From the NCBI GenBank assembly GCA_965221575.1, contig CBDCSM010000012.1, forward strand, positions 620,001-684,000: DNA of 64,000 nt, read 5' to 3'. A model generated the notes under the pieces. That model was not told the DNA's origin and made no database searches. It saw only the letters and a list, made by a program, of their open reading frames with translations. The DNA comes from JAPPHA01 sp965221575. GTDB lineage: Bacteria > Pseudomonadota > Alphaproteobacteria > Rhodobacterales > Rhodobacteraceae. Position numbers and translations under genes: made by a program. Positions within the stretch are counted from its first letter, which is position 1. Each line of letters opens with the position of its first letter. This document shows positions 7,921 to 17,065 of the stretch, piece by piece.

Positions 7921-9707
7921 GGGGTGTGTTCACATTTCTCCCGCTTCAAGCTGCCCGCCGCCAGTCGAACAGGTCGGTCATCTGATTGTTCAGTGAGCAG
8001 CACCTCAGCGCCATGATGTTGTTGGCGCCGGTTAACGACCAGCGCGCACCACTCTTCTTCATCCGTCCGCAGATCACCGATTTGCAGCCGCCCTCGATCA
8101 CTCCCGAACCCACCGGCATGCCCTTCGCACGGTATTCATCGTAGCGCATCCTGTGGAGGTTGTTGCGGAAATAGCCGACGCACTTCGCGACCGCATCATG
8201 CACTGCCGCGTACGGCGACAACTCCCGGATCACCGGTTCGACCTTGCCGGCCTTGAGCAGTGACTTCAGCCGCTCGTAGAGGCGCTCCTCCGCCACCGGG
8301 TCCGTCTCGATCGCCCGGACCGCATCGTGCAGGTATTCCAGCGCGTGGAACTGGTCGAGGATCCAGGTCACCTTGCCACCGCCGAAGACCTTGTCCGCAG
8401 TGTTCTCGATCCACGCAGACGCGTCCGAGACGATCACGATCTCCCGTGCCTCATGCGCCCCGCGCCTCAGCGCCTCGCGCTCAAGGCGTGCCTCAAAGGC
8501 GGACATCCCGCATTCGGGGGCCGCGGCACTGTCAATCGCCGCCGACTGTGTGATGCTCCCCTGCACCGTCGCAGCCTTGCCGGTCTTCGGGTCCGGTTCC
8601 ATCTCGTAGAACCTCAGAAGCTTCGCCTCGCGGGTCTTCGAGCCGCCGTCCTCCTGCTTGCCGACGCGGCCCTCAAGCACCTCCTTGCGCATCGGGACCC
8701 CGGTGCCGTCGATCGATACATGGATCCGCTCCGGGACCTCACCCACGGGCGCGACGTCCTCGCGCTCGAAACGGACAGCCTCCCCGCCAAGCTCCACAAC
8801 CTTGCTCCACAGCCGCGTGCAGCCGACGGAGACGCCGGACAACTCGTTGAGAAGATGGGCAGACTTGCGATTGGGAACCTCAACCGCCAGTTCCGCAATC
8901 ATCCGCTCAACGCCCGGCGACATCGAGGTCCCCTCAAGACCCAGGTAGTCGTCGAGCGGAACCTTGCTCTCGCCGCAACGACGACAGTAATAGGACGTCC
9001 TCATCAAGGTGACTTCGCCCACCCGCGTCAAAAAGGTCTTCGAAACCTTCTGGCGCCGCCGCTTCATCCTCCGCCCGCATTTCGGGCACTCCGGAGCAGG
9101 AAGCTCAGCGTCCTTGCCTTCCAGAAGCGCCCGGTAGAGCGCCGCAGACCCCGCCAGCGCGTTCTCCCGAAGCTGCAACTCAATCGCGTCGAGATCAGGG
9201 CGCGCACGCGTCAATTCTCCCGCAACGCGACCGAAATCCCGGTCAAAGGCTTCGGAAACACCGCTCCGCACCAATCCCCCCGCAGCGTCGTCACTCCCGT
9301 CCTCCCCCGCAGGACGGGCCAGCGAAAACGGCGCCTGAAACAGAGCAATCCGCTCCCGCAACGCCGCAAGTTCCGTACCCGACACTATCCGGACCTCAAC
9401 ATCCCGCCCGTCGCAGGCATGATGAACCCAGACACCATCGCAGTGCGTCAATACACCCGGATGTGTGGCAGCCATTTCCGGCCCCAGCTTCAGCAACGCT
9501 TCCGCGATGCCCGCGTCCCGGTATCGGGCATCATCCTTTCCCTTGTCATGCCTGTCGGTCATCTGCTCGTCTTCCTGCCTGTGATTTTATTGTTGTCGGC
9601 GCATCCCGCAGCCGTCAAAGCCGAAGCGAAACACCGCAGGAATCAAGACAGCAAACGAATCACCGCGCAAGCCCCAAATCAAAACTGTGGAGAAAAACGA
9701 ACACACC
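7921..9707. mobile_element. ISKra4-family insertion sequence
   Basis: The element starts GGGGTGTGTTC and ends in GAACACACC, imperfect terminal repeats that match over GGTGTGTTC and TTTCTCC. It encodes one transposase on the reverse strand. The outer duplication TATTTTAAT lies at 1187-1195 and 9708-9716 once the IS66-family transposon is removed. Two extra G bases at the left end make the exact left border uncertain by 2 bp. The 145 bp between the transposase start and the right end hold no gene. Confidence 0.8.
7946..9562 (-). CDS. ISKra4-family transposase
   Basis: A 538-residue ISKra4-type transposase. It has a zinc ribbon near residue 160 (CPKCGRRMK...YYCRRCGE), then a DDE-like core with VSIDGTGVPMR (first D), an acidic VSDASAWIE block and GSGVIEGGCKSV (E). 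The C-terminus GARWSLTGANNIMALRC is characteristic of the family. Length and motifs fit a full-length enzyme. It sits alone in its element. Confidence 0.88.
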   Translation of the reverse strand: MTDRHDKGKDDARYRDAGIAEALLKLGPEMAATHPGVLTHCDGVWVHHACDGRDVEVRIVSGTELAALRERIALFQAPFSLARPAGEDGSDDAAGGLVRSGVSEAFDRDFGRVAGELTRARPDLDAIELQLRENALAGSAALYRALLEGKDAELPAPECPKCGRRMKRRRQKVSKTFLTRVGEVTLMRTSYYCRRCGESKVPLDDYLGLEGTSMSPGVERMIAELAVEVPNRKSAHLLNELSGVSVGCTRLWSKVVELGGEAVRFEREDVAPVGEVPERIHVSIDGTGVPMRKEVLEGRVGKQEDGGSKTREAKLLRFYEMEPDPKTGKAATVQGSITQSAAIDSAAAPECGMSAFEARLEREALRRGAHEAREIVIVSDASAWIENTADKVFGGGKVTWILDQFHALEYLHDAVRAIETDPVAEERLYERLKSLLKAGKVEPVIRELSPYAAVHDAVAKCVGYFRNNLHRMRYDEYRAKGMPVGSGVIEGGCKSVICGRMKKSGARWSLTGANNIMALRCCSLNNQMTDLFDWRRAA

Positions 9708-9716
9708 TATTTTAAT
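9708..9716. repeat. Target-site duplication TATTTTAAT, right copy
   Basis: Matches 1187-1195. Removing everything between the two copies rejoins about 120 bp of apparently native sequence (1061-1186) to 9717-9787, the leader of the solute-binding protein gene. Confidence 0.8.
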
Positions 9717-9787
9717 GACCTATTCTTGTGAGTCTGAGCCAAATCTGTTAGCCTTGCAATTATCGACACAATCGAGAGGGGAGAAAA

Positions 9788-11521
9788 ATGAAATCAGCAT
9801 TTGAAATCAAATCAGCATTGAAAACCCTAGCCTTGGTGCCATTGCTGTTTGTCCCCGTAGGCGCGGCTGCGGAGATGCAGGGTCCGACGGAAGCCGGAAA
9901 CGTCACCATGTGCCCCGCGACCTGCGCGCCGGCTGATGGCGGAACCTTCACCATTGTCCTCTGGAGCCAAATATTGCCGTTTCCGTGGATATCGTCGGCA
10001 CACCACCAGTTCACAAGGCACAATTTCGGGAACCTGTTTGTTCGAGATCCGTTCAACAACGCCCTGCTCCCTGACCTTGCGACGCATTGGGAGGTCTCCG
10101 ATGACCTGACCAAGGGGACATTTCATCTGCGCGAGGGCGTGCAGTTCCACGACGGCACGCCGCTGACCGCAAAGCATGTGGAATGGAGCTACCTGCTGAC
10201 CATGAATCCCCGGGCGGAAGGCGCGGACTTTCTGATGGAGGCGGCCCGTCTGACGGAATTGAAAGGCGCCCAGGCCTACATTGATGGCACGGCGGACAGT
10301 GTCGAAGGCATCACGGTTGTCGACGACCATACGATCGTCTTTGAAACGGCGGTCCCGAACGGCAATTTCTTTGAAAGGGTTGGCAAGGTCTACATCCTTC
10401 CGGCGCATCTTTTTGAAGATACGCCAATGGAGAATCTGCCGTCGGTCGACTGGATGTCGACCGATGTGAGAATTGGCACCGGCCCATTTGTGTTCGAGGA
10501 ATATGTCGAGGGACAATATGTGACGAACGTCGCGAATGAGAATTACTGGGCCGGCCGGCCGTATCTGGACCGGATCGTGACGAGGTTGTTTGAAGAGTAT
10601 GAAACCGGAACGCTTGCCTTTGAAAAAGGGGAAGCGGACTTCCTGGAATTTCTCTCAGCCCAGGACGTCGCGCGATTTGGCGCGGATCCCCAGGGTTATG
10701 TTTTCCTGCGTGGAACTCCCCTGAGTCCCAACTACATCAACATCGCCGACCATCCTGCCCTGGAGGATGAAAGGGTCCGACAGGCGATTTCATTTGCCAT
10801 CAACCGTCAACAGTTGATTGATGTCCTGATCCCCAACGGGTTGAGGGATCCCATGTACACCCTGTTTCCCGCTGACCATGTGATGTTCAATCCCGATGCC
10901 GCGGCCTATCCGTTCGACCCTGAACGGGCGAAAGAACTGCTGGCCGAGGCGAATTGGGACCCGAACCAGGTTATCGAGCTGGCGACATACTACAACTCCC
11001 AGGAGGCTCTCGACTGGCTGGTCTTCATCCAGCAGCAGCTGGCCAATGTGGGCATAAAGACCGACGTTCGGCAGATGGACTGGCCGGCCATGGAAAAGGC
11101 CGGCGAGGCGGGCGAGCTGAATCTTTGGCTCACCGGGTATTCGAATGACGTGGTCGGCGATCACCGGGCCTATTTCGGCACCGGCGGCGCGTGGAACTAC
11201 GGCGAGTACAGCAATCCCGAGTATGACGATCTCCTGACCGCGGCAGGCCGCGCCGGCGGAGAGGAACTCCGGCAGATCTTTGTGAGAATGCAGGAGATCT
11301 TCAACCAACATTTGCCCGGGATTCCGATATGGAACCGGACCAAGTTCAGTCTGGTCAAACCGACTTTCTGCGGCGTCACCGATCAGTATACTGACCAGCA
11401 TTTCTCGTACCTGAATGAAAACAACATCTACATGTGCGAGGGCGCGACGGGCACGGTCTCGGTCAAGCCTGGAACTCCGGCCAGTCTCGCGCATCCCGGC
11501 TACGTCGTGGAAGGCCAGTAG
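9788..11521 (+). CDS. Family-5 ABC transporter solute-binding protein (orphan)
   Basis: A 577-residue periplasmic binding protein of the SBP_bac_5 (peptide/nickel/opine) family. It has a signal peptide (KTLALVPLLFVPVGAAA), then the family hallmark FHLREGVQFHDGTPLTA and the C-terminal lobe with QQLANVGIKTD. A GAGGGGAG ribosome-binding site precedes ATG 9788. Such genes normally head an operon with two permeases and ATPases, but none lies here: transposons occupy both sides. The substrate is unknown; the N-terminal region between the signal peptide and the first lobe has two cysteines (CPATC). It may serve a transporter encoded elsewhere or be stranded. Confidence 0.85.
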   Translation: MKSAFEIKSALKTLALVPLLFVPVGAAAEMQGPTEAGNVTMCPATCAPADGGTFTIVLWSQILPFPWISSAHHQFTRHNFGNLFVRDPFNNALLPDLATHWEVSDDLTKGTFHLREGVQFHDGTPLTAKHVEWSYLLTMNPRAEGADFLMEAARLTELKGAQAYIDGTADSVEGITVVDDHTIVFETAVPNGNFFERVGKVYILPAHLFEDTPMENLPSVDWMSTDVRIGTGPFVFEEYVEGQYVTNVANENYWAGRPYLDRIVTRLFEEYETGTLAFEKGEADFLEFLSAQDVARFGADPQGYVFLRGTPLSPNYINIADHPALEDERVRQAISFAINRQQLIDVLIPNGLRDPMYTLFPADHVMFNPDAAAYPFDPERAKELLAEANWDPNQVIELATYYNSQEALDWLVFIQQQLANVGIKTDVRQMDWPAMEKAGEAGELNLWLTGYSNDVVGDHRAYFGTGGAWNYGEYSNPEYDDLLTAAGRAGGEELRQIFVRMQEIFNQHLPGIPIWNRTKFSLVKPTFCGVTDQYTDQHFSYLNENNIYMCEGATGTVSVKPGTPASLAHPGYVVEGQ

Positions 11522-11531
11522 AAAATAGATC

Positions 11532-11558
11532 GGGCGGCAACAGGTGACTTTGCCGCCC
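11532..11558 (+). terminator. Hairpin after the solute-binding protein gene
   Basis: GGGCGGCAA and TTGCCGCCC form a perfect 9-bp stem with a 9-nt loop, 10 bp after the stop codon. The T-tract is weak, so it is only a plausible intrinsic terminator. Confidence 0.5.
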
Positions 11559-11669
11559 CTTCCCCGCACGGCTCCGCAAAGGTCAGTCCCGCTGGTTCAT
11601 TGACGCGATAGGTGATTTTCCACTGGCGTCGCCAAGGAATGACATTCTTTCTGCGTATGCTCGACAACC

Positions 11670-12242
11670 CTATTCGCTGTACCACGCAAGCCTTTTCCTC
11701 CTCGCGTCAAGCTCGGCATCTTCCGGATCCCAGGTCTCGTCTCCCTCGTAATACTCGGGATAATATTCCCGGTATTCTGAACTCGGGTCATCGAACGCCC
11801 GCAAGAACTCCGCGTAACCCCACACGCCGCCGATGTCCTCGAGCGGACAGCGCCCGGTGCCGGAGACGAGATACGGGTAACGCCTGTCTTCACGCGGCGG
11901 CTGGATCTTTCCGATCCGGATTCGATGTTCCCAGGAGTCCCCGAAATCATACATGTAGATGAATTCCGGTTTGCCTCTCAGGAAATCGATGACGTCAAGA
12001 AGTGTCGCGTCGAGTTCCGATTGATAATCTTCACGATACCAGTTGGCGACGTCTCCATACCGTCTCGCCATGAACTCCCATAGATGGCAATTTCCCCATC
12101 CCATTGCGGCCTGGATGTATGAATGAAGATCTTCGAGATGCGTGTTCGCAGGGACATCCATTCGCCTTGCGACCCTGGGCTCCACATACCGAAGCGTGAT
12201 GCTGAGGCGAACGATATCGCGTTGATTGCGTTTCCGGGCCAT
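11670..12242 (-). CDS. pRiA4b ORF-3-like protein (IS1096 TnpR-like)
   Basis: A 190-residue protein of the plasmid pRiA4b ORF-3 family, first noted in Ri plasmids and IS1096. Typical blocks are present: LRYVEPRVARRMDVP, LHSYIQAAMGWGNCHLWEF, YMYDFGDSWEHRI and CPLEDIGGVWGY. AGGAAAG lies 5 bp before ATG 12242, which decides this start over longer ones. The family is usually found next to transposases and has no proven biochemical role. Here it faces the DUF4338/ISAs1 gene, and GATTTTCCACTG motifs lie at 11614 and 12396 on either side. Confidence 0.8.
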   Translation of the reverse strand: MARKRNQRDIVRLSITLRYVEPRVARRMDVPANTHLEDLHSYIQAAMGWGNCHLWEFMARRYGDVANWYREDYQSELDATLLDVIDFLRGKPEFIYMYDFGDSWEHRIRIGKIQPPREDRRYPYLVSGTGRCPLEDIGGVWGYAEFLRAFDDPSSEYREYYPEYYEGDETWDPEDAELDARRKRLAWYSE

Positions 12243-12429
12243 TGACTTTCCTGTCATTGATGTTTGCGTGATCGATTCGTGCTGAGCGGGCGAGTGGTCA
12301 GTGTCGTCGATACAACGCCGCAGTGCAAATGTCAGGCGATCTGGCACCTGCGGTTCCACAAGGGTCTGTTGTGCCGGTTCCCTGGCGTGATGCGCGATTT
12401 TCCACTGACATCGCAAGAGTTCCACCCCT

Positions 12430-14142
12430 ATGGTGGCCGTCATGGGCGCGAATCAGGCAGAGATCGGGACCCTTTCCCTTGGCGAGGTGCATGTCAGGAC
12501 CGTTTGCGGCATCGAGGAGCAGCGACGCTGGGACAGGCTGGTTGCCAGGCACCACTATCTCGGCTTCAAGGGGTTCTACGGTTGCGCCCTTCGTCATGTT
12601 GCGGTGATCGGCGACACCTGGCTCGCGCTTGTCGGCTGGCAGGCGGGCGCTTTCAAGGTCGCGGTTCGTGATGTCTGGCTCGGCTGGTCCAGCGCGCAGC
12701 GCTATGCGCGGCTCTGCCTCGTTGCCAACAATTCCCGCTTCCTGGTTCTTGACCGGGTCCCGAACCTCGCGTCCCGGGTTCTGGGGCTGAGCCTTCGCCG
12801 TCTTTCCCAGGACATGCAGGCGTTGCATGGCCGTCCGATCCTGCTCTGCGAGACATTCGTCGATCGTTCGCGCTTCGCCGGAACCTGCTACCGCGCCGCG
12901 AACTGGCGTTCCCTGGGCTTCACACGGGGCTATTCCCGCCTTCCCGGCGGCAGGCCCCGCTGGGTGCCCAACGGCCAACCGGAGGAGGTCTACGTGTTCG
13001 ATCTTTCCGGCGCGGCGCCCGAGCGGCTGAGTGATGAACGTCTTGAAGAGGGGACGCAGACCCTCCGGACGAAACCGCCGCCAGCCGCGACGCTGCGCAG
13101 CCTTTGGGACTTCTTCGACGAGGTCGTGGACTTCCGCAAGCCGCGGGGCCAGCGCTACGGCCTGGCCTGTTATCTCACCATCGCCGTTGCGGCGCGCATG
13201 GCCGGGTACCGCGGGGTCTCGGCCTTTGCCGAGTTCGCCTGCCTCCGCGATGACGAACAGAAGGAGGCGGTCGGGGCCTTCCGGAGCCCCAGTCGTGGAT
13301 GCTGGACAGTGCCGACGGAATCGACCTTCCGCTACATCTTCTCGAACCTGGAACCCGATGCCCTCGATGAAGCACTGCGCAACTGGGCTCACCACGTCGG
13401 CGACGGCGGGCCGGTGGCCATGGACGGCAAGGACGTCCGGGGGGCCTCGAAGCAGATCGAGGATCAGCGGCTGATGACCATCGCCGCTGTCGAGCACGGC
13501 AGTGGCATCGTCCTCGGACAGACACAGGCGCCGGAGAAGTCCAACGAAATCACCGCGGTCCGCAACCTCTCCCGACAACTCGACCTCTCGGGGCGCACGG
13601 TCACCCTCGATGCGTTGCACAACCAGCAGGAAACGGCAAGGATCCTGCGCGACGAGTGCGGTGCCGACTATGTCATGACGGCCGTCAAGGACGACCAGCC
13701 GACCATGCATGACGATCTCAAGGCCATCGACTGGAGCGAGAGCGACCGGCGCCATGAGACGCTGGAGAAGGGCCACGGCCGCATCGAAAGCCGGCGGTGC
13801 ACGGTTGTCGATCTCGGCGACCCGGAGTGGAATGGTACCTGTGATCTCTACGGGCGCCGCCAGGCGGTCAGGATCAAGCGCCACACCGTGACCCTGAAGA
13901 CCGGTGAGGTCTCCGAGGAAACCAGCTACGCCCTGACCTCGCTCGACCCGCAGAAGGCCGGTGCCGAGAGGGTGCTCGAACTCGTGCGCGGGCATTGGCG
14001 CATCGAGGCGATGCACTACGTTCGTGACTTCACCTACGACGAAGACCGCTGCCGCGTCCACACCGGCCATGCGCCCCGCAATCTCGCCTGCCTGAGCAAC
14101 ATCGCAATCGCGATCATTCGTCTCGCCCCCCGCTTCGACTAT
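12430..14142 (+). pseudogene. DruA-like (DUF4338)/ISAs1 fusion transposase, split by ISAzo13
   Basis: About 571 codons encode two fused modules. Residues ~20-190 are a DUF4338 domain, the family of the Druantia protein DruA (RHHYLGFKGFYG, WLGWSSAQRYARL, NNSRFLVL, CYRAANWRSLG). The rest is an ISAs1 transposase with its N-terminal helper domain and DDE residues in VAMDGKDVRG, TLDALHNQ and GHWRIEAMHYVRD. The frame is cut after RLAPRFDY by the ISAzo13 element; the missing tail is at 15448-15528, which has its own stop. The downstream codons seen after 14142 are ISAzo13 sequence. Confidence 0.85.
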
Positions 14143-15447
14143 GGGTTCGTTGCGAAACAGGCGAATCGTTTTGTCACTGAGGGATTCCCCCTGGAATCGA
14201 AATGTGATTCACTTGCGGCATGGATACGATCGAGAGCATCCGGCGCCGGTTCGAGGCCCTGTCGCCGCATCTGGATGAGAAGAGCCTCCGTCTGTTTGTT
14301 GCCTCCGAAACCTTGCCCCTTGGCCATGGCGGTGTGACACTGGTCTCGGCAGCGACGGGGGTTGCGCGGTCGACCATTTACCGTGCTCTTGCGGAACTCG
14401 GAGAGGAGCCGGAGCCCTCGGGCCGTGTTCGGCGTCCCGGCGGGGGCCGCAAGCCTGCGGTGGAGATCCAGGACGGCCTTGAGGAGGCGCTTGATGCGCT
14501 TGTGGAGCCGGCGGTCCGGGGAGACCCCGAGCGACCGCTGCGGTGGGTTTCGAAGAGCCTGCGTCACCTTGCCGATGCGCTTTCCGATCAGGGGTTTCCG
14601 GTGTCCCATACCCTGGTGGGGCGGTTGCTGAAGCGGCAGGGTTACACGCTCCAGGGGAATGTGAAAGCCCGGGAGGGCACGGACCATCCGGACCGGGATG
14701 CGCAGTTCCATCACATCAACGATCAGGTCGCGGCGTTCGCTGAAGCCGGACAGCCGGTGATCTCCGTGGACACCAAGAAGAAGGAACTGGTGGGGGATTT
14801 CAAGAATTCAGGCCGTGAGTGGCGCCCGAAAGGCTCCCCCGAGGAGGTCCGTGTCCATGACTTTGCCGACAAGGAGCTCGGCAAGGCGGTCCCCTACGGG
14901 GTCTATGACGTGATCAACAACGTCGGCTGGGTCAATGTCGGGGTCAGTTCCGACACGGCCGCGTTCGCGGTCGAGAGCATCCGGCGCTGGTGGCACCACC
15001 TGGGGAAGGAACGCTACCCCGAAGCCCGCAAGCTGCTCATCACCGCCGACTGCGGCGGCTCAAACGGGAACCGCGTCCGGTTATGGAAGGTGGAGTTGCA
15101 GAAGCTCGCACGCGAACTCGGCATCGAGATCAGCGTGTGCCACCTGCCACCCGGCACCAGCAAGTGGAACAAAATCGAGCACAAACTCTTCTCCTTCATA
15201 TCCCAGAACTGGCGCGGCAAACCCCTGTACACCCTCACAACCATCATCGGCCTGATCGGCTCCACAAAGACCGGCACGGGGCTGAAGGTCTATTGTGACC
15301 GGGACACGAACGAGTACCCGACCGGCATCAAGATCAGCAAATCGGAGATCGATGCCCTGGATATCCGGCGCGCTGACTTCCATGGCGACTGGAACTATAC
15401 CTTGCTTCCGAATCCCGATAATGTAGCGGTTATTTCGTGACGAACCC
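14143..15447. mobile_element. ISAzo13-family insertion sequence
   Basis: Its ends are GGGTTCGTTGCGAAA (14143) and TTTCGTGACGAACCC (to 15447), near-perfect inverted repeats. The 3-bp duplication TAT flanks it (14140-14142 and 15448-15450). It holds a single transposase and interrupts the ISAs1-type gene exactly between the codons for Y and V of FDYVPQ. Confidence 0.88.
14220..15440 (+). CDS. ISAzo13-family transposase
   Basis: A 406-residue ISAzo13 transposase. An N-terminal helix-turn-helix region (VTLVSAATGVARSTIYRAL) is followed by the DDE core: VISVDTKKKEL, TADCGGSNGNR and TSKWNKIEHKLFS. The C-terminal WNYTLLPNP is family-typical. It is complete and lies within 7 bp of the right end of its element. 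It could be the active copy that split the neighbouring gene. Confidence 0.9.
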   Translation: MDTIESIRRRFEALSPHLDEKSLRLFVASETLPLGHGGVTLVSAATGVARSTIYRALAELGEEPEPSGRVRRPGGGRKPAVEIQDGLEEALDALVEPAVRGDPERPLRWVSKSLRHLADALSDQGFPVSHTLVGRLLKRQGYTLQGNVKAREGTDHPDRDAQFHHINDQVAAFAEAGQPVISVDTKKKELVGDFKNSGREWRPKGSPEEVRVHDFADKELGKAVPYGVYDVINNVGWVNVGVSSDTAAFAVESIRRWWHHLGKERYPEARKLLITADCGGSNGNRVRLWKVELQKLARELGIEISVCHLPPGTSKWNKIEHKLFSFISQNWRGKPLYTLTTIIGLIGSTKTGTGLKVYCDRDTNEYPTGIKISKSEIDALDIRRADFHGDWNYTLLPNPDNVAVIS

Positions 15448-15528
15448 TATGTCCCGCAGGCCAACAGGTAATTCGCCAACCGCGAACAGGAGGCGCTCGA
15501 CGCCATCCTGAAACCGCTGGCCACCTGA
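15448..15528 (+). pseudogene. 3' end of the split ISAs1-type transposase
   Basis: In frame with 14142 this reads VPQANR, a TAA stop at 15469-15471, then FANREQEALDAILKPLAT and TGA at 15526. ISAs1 transposases usually end in a similar ANRxFA-EALD tail, so a tyrosine codon appears to have mutated to TAA. The gene is therefore broken twice. Bases 15529-15757 after it show nothing recognisable. Confidence 0.75.
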
Positions 15529-15912
15529 CAGCCGCCGCATCCCGCCGGATCGGACCGGTGCACGGGACAGGTGTGCCCGAACCACCGGGACAACCTCATA
15601 ACCACCCTCGAAATCCTTGATTCATCGCAGCCCGAGGGCGCCGGTAACCACCGACCCGTGCTCCTTCACCGCCATTGACAATCAGGACAAGCGTGACGCT
15701 GCCGCCTGTCCATCGCCAAATCTCAACCTTCGTGGAGGCGTGGATGACCCGCCGTGGCGTAATAGGGGCAACTTTCCGGGAATCGCTGCTGACCCTGACG
15801 TCGTGTTCGGGCACTTCCTGGAGGTCAAGATTGGCTTCGACGGGCGGTACCGGCGAGTTCTCCGGACCGGATGATTTCCGGATGCGCTCCGACGGTGTCG
15901 GGTCGGGGAGTG

Positions 15913-16953
15913 TCAGGTCGCGGCGCGCTGCCTGATGAGGTCGGCGAGCCTCGGCACTTCGGGAGCACCGGCAACGCCAAGACGGTTCCTCACATAGTCC
16001 CAGAACGACACGCGGAGCTTGTTGCAGGTCTTCAACGCTCCGAGATAGCCGTCCCGTGCCGCACGCCCGGCCTCGCTCCGGGTTCCGAACGAGACCTTGC
16101 GCCGGGTGACGTGGGAGCGAACGTCGTTCTCGATCTGGTTCGTGTGCAGCGGTGTCTCCGGATGGTCGAGCACGCGCAGAAGCTCGTCCTTGTTCTTCCT
16201 CAGCCGCTCGATCAACCGGTCGAGGCTGGCGTAACCGGTGATGGTGCCGAAGAACTGGTCGAACCGCTTCTCCATGACACGCTTGCGCAACGCGGTGGGA
16301 CGCTTCCGGTAGCGGCCAAGACTGCGGTAGAGCTTCCAGACCCTGTCGAGCACCCCATCGACCCGTTCATGCTGGTACGGGGTGCTTCCGTCCAGCTTGC
16401 GAATGTTCCGTTCAGCGTGAATCCAGCACAGGGCATGGAGGTCGCCGACATTGAACTGCCCGGCATCGTCGCTCAGGATCACGGTTCCGGCTATGCGCCC
16501 GCCATCGCAGATCGTCCCCCAGAGCGCGCCCTCCGTGGCGATCGTCGCCGGGCCTTTCGTCCCGGCGATGCCCAGCACCTCCAGATGGGCCCGCCACTCA
16601 TCGCCGTCACCGAAGCGCCGCTGCCCGTGGGCGGCGAGAAGCGCGATGCATTTCTCCGACAGCTTCCTTGTCCGCATGTAGTCGAGTGCGGCGTCGTTGA
16701 TGGTGTACGCCTCCTCACCCGCACAGAGGTGCTCAAGGAAGTCGAGGCGGCTCTTCGAGCCGGTGGACCGGAAATGCGTGAAGAAATCGTTGCCAACCGC
16801 CGTGCAATAGCCGTTTTCGGCCTTGTGGCGGGCGCCGGTGTCGTCGACGTTGAGCCACAGGGCCGTCTCCATGCCGGCCCGCAGCACCTCCTCCTGCTCC
16901 GCGACGATGCCTCCGGCGTCCTCATTCAGGAACCGCCCCACCTGCCGCGCAGA
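15913..16953 (-). pseudogene. IS-A transposase, C-terminal two thirds
   Basis: About 346 residues, opening with SARQVGRFLNEDAGGI, which continues the AVGLDI end of the piece at 20994-21591. DDE residues lie in NVDDTGARHK, LSDDAGQF and HTNQIENDVR, which places it with IS66-like transposases of the longer, TnpA/TnpB-independent kind. An internal start at 16941 leaves an open frame, but without its N-terminal domain the product is unlikely to work. The same text appears at 1-246 on the other strand. Confidence 0.82.
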
Positions 16954-16958
16954 GATGT
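16954..16958. repeat. 5-bp target duplication GATGT, left copy
   Basis: GATGT at 16954-16958 and 20994-20998 flanks the 4.0-kb transposon. Removing the transposon and one copy restores the IS-A transposase frame (LDI-SARQ). Five bases is the usual duplication of Tn7-, Tn5053- and IS21-type elements. Confidence 0.85.
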
Positions 16959-17065
16959 TGTTGTTTTTTGCACTGCTTCGGCGTGGATTTCCCGCGTTAT
17001 TTCATCCGGTCCGGGACGATTCTTCCCACTTTGCGGTGATCTGACTGGAGGGGTCCCTGGACTGG

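Noticed and set aside
12298..14070. 590-codon reverse frame opposite the ISAs1 fusion
   Set aside because: Antisense shadow; no motif, and the forward strand is clearly coding.
14143..14337. Continuation of the ISAs1-type frame to a stop at 14337
   Set aside because: After 14142 the codons lie inside the ISAzo13 element (terminal repeat at 14143); the true C-terminus resumes at 15448.
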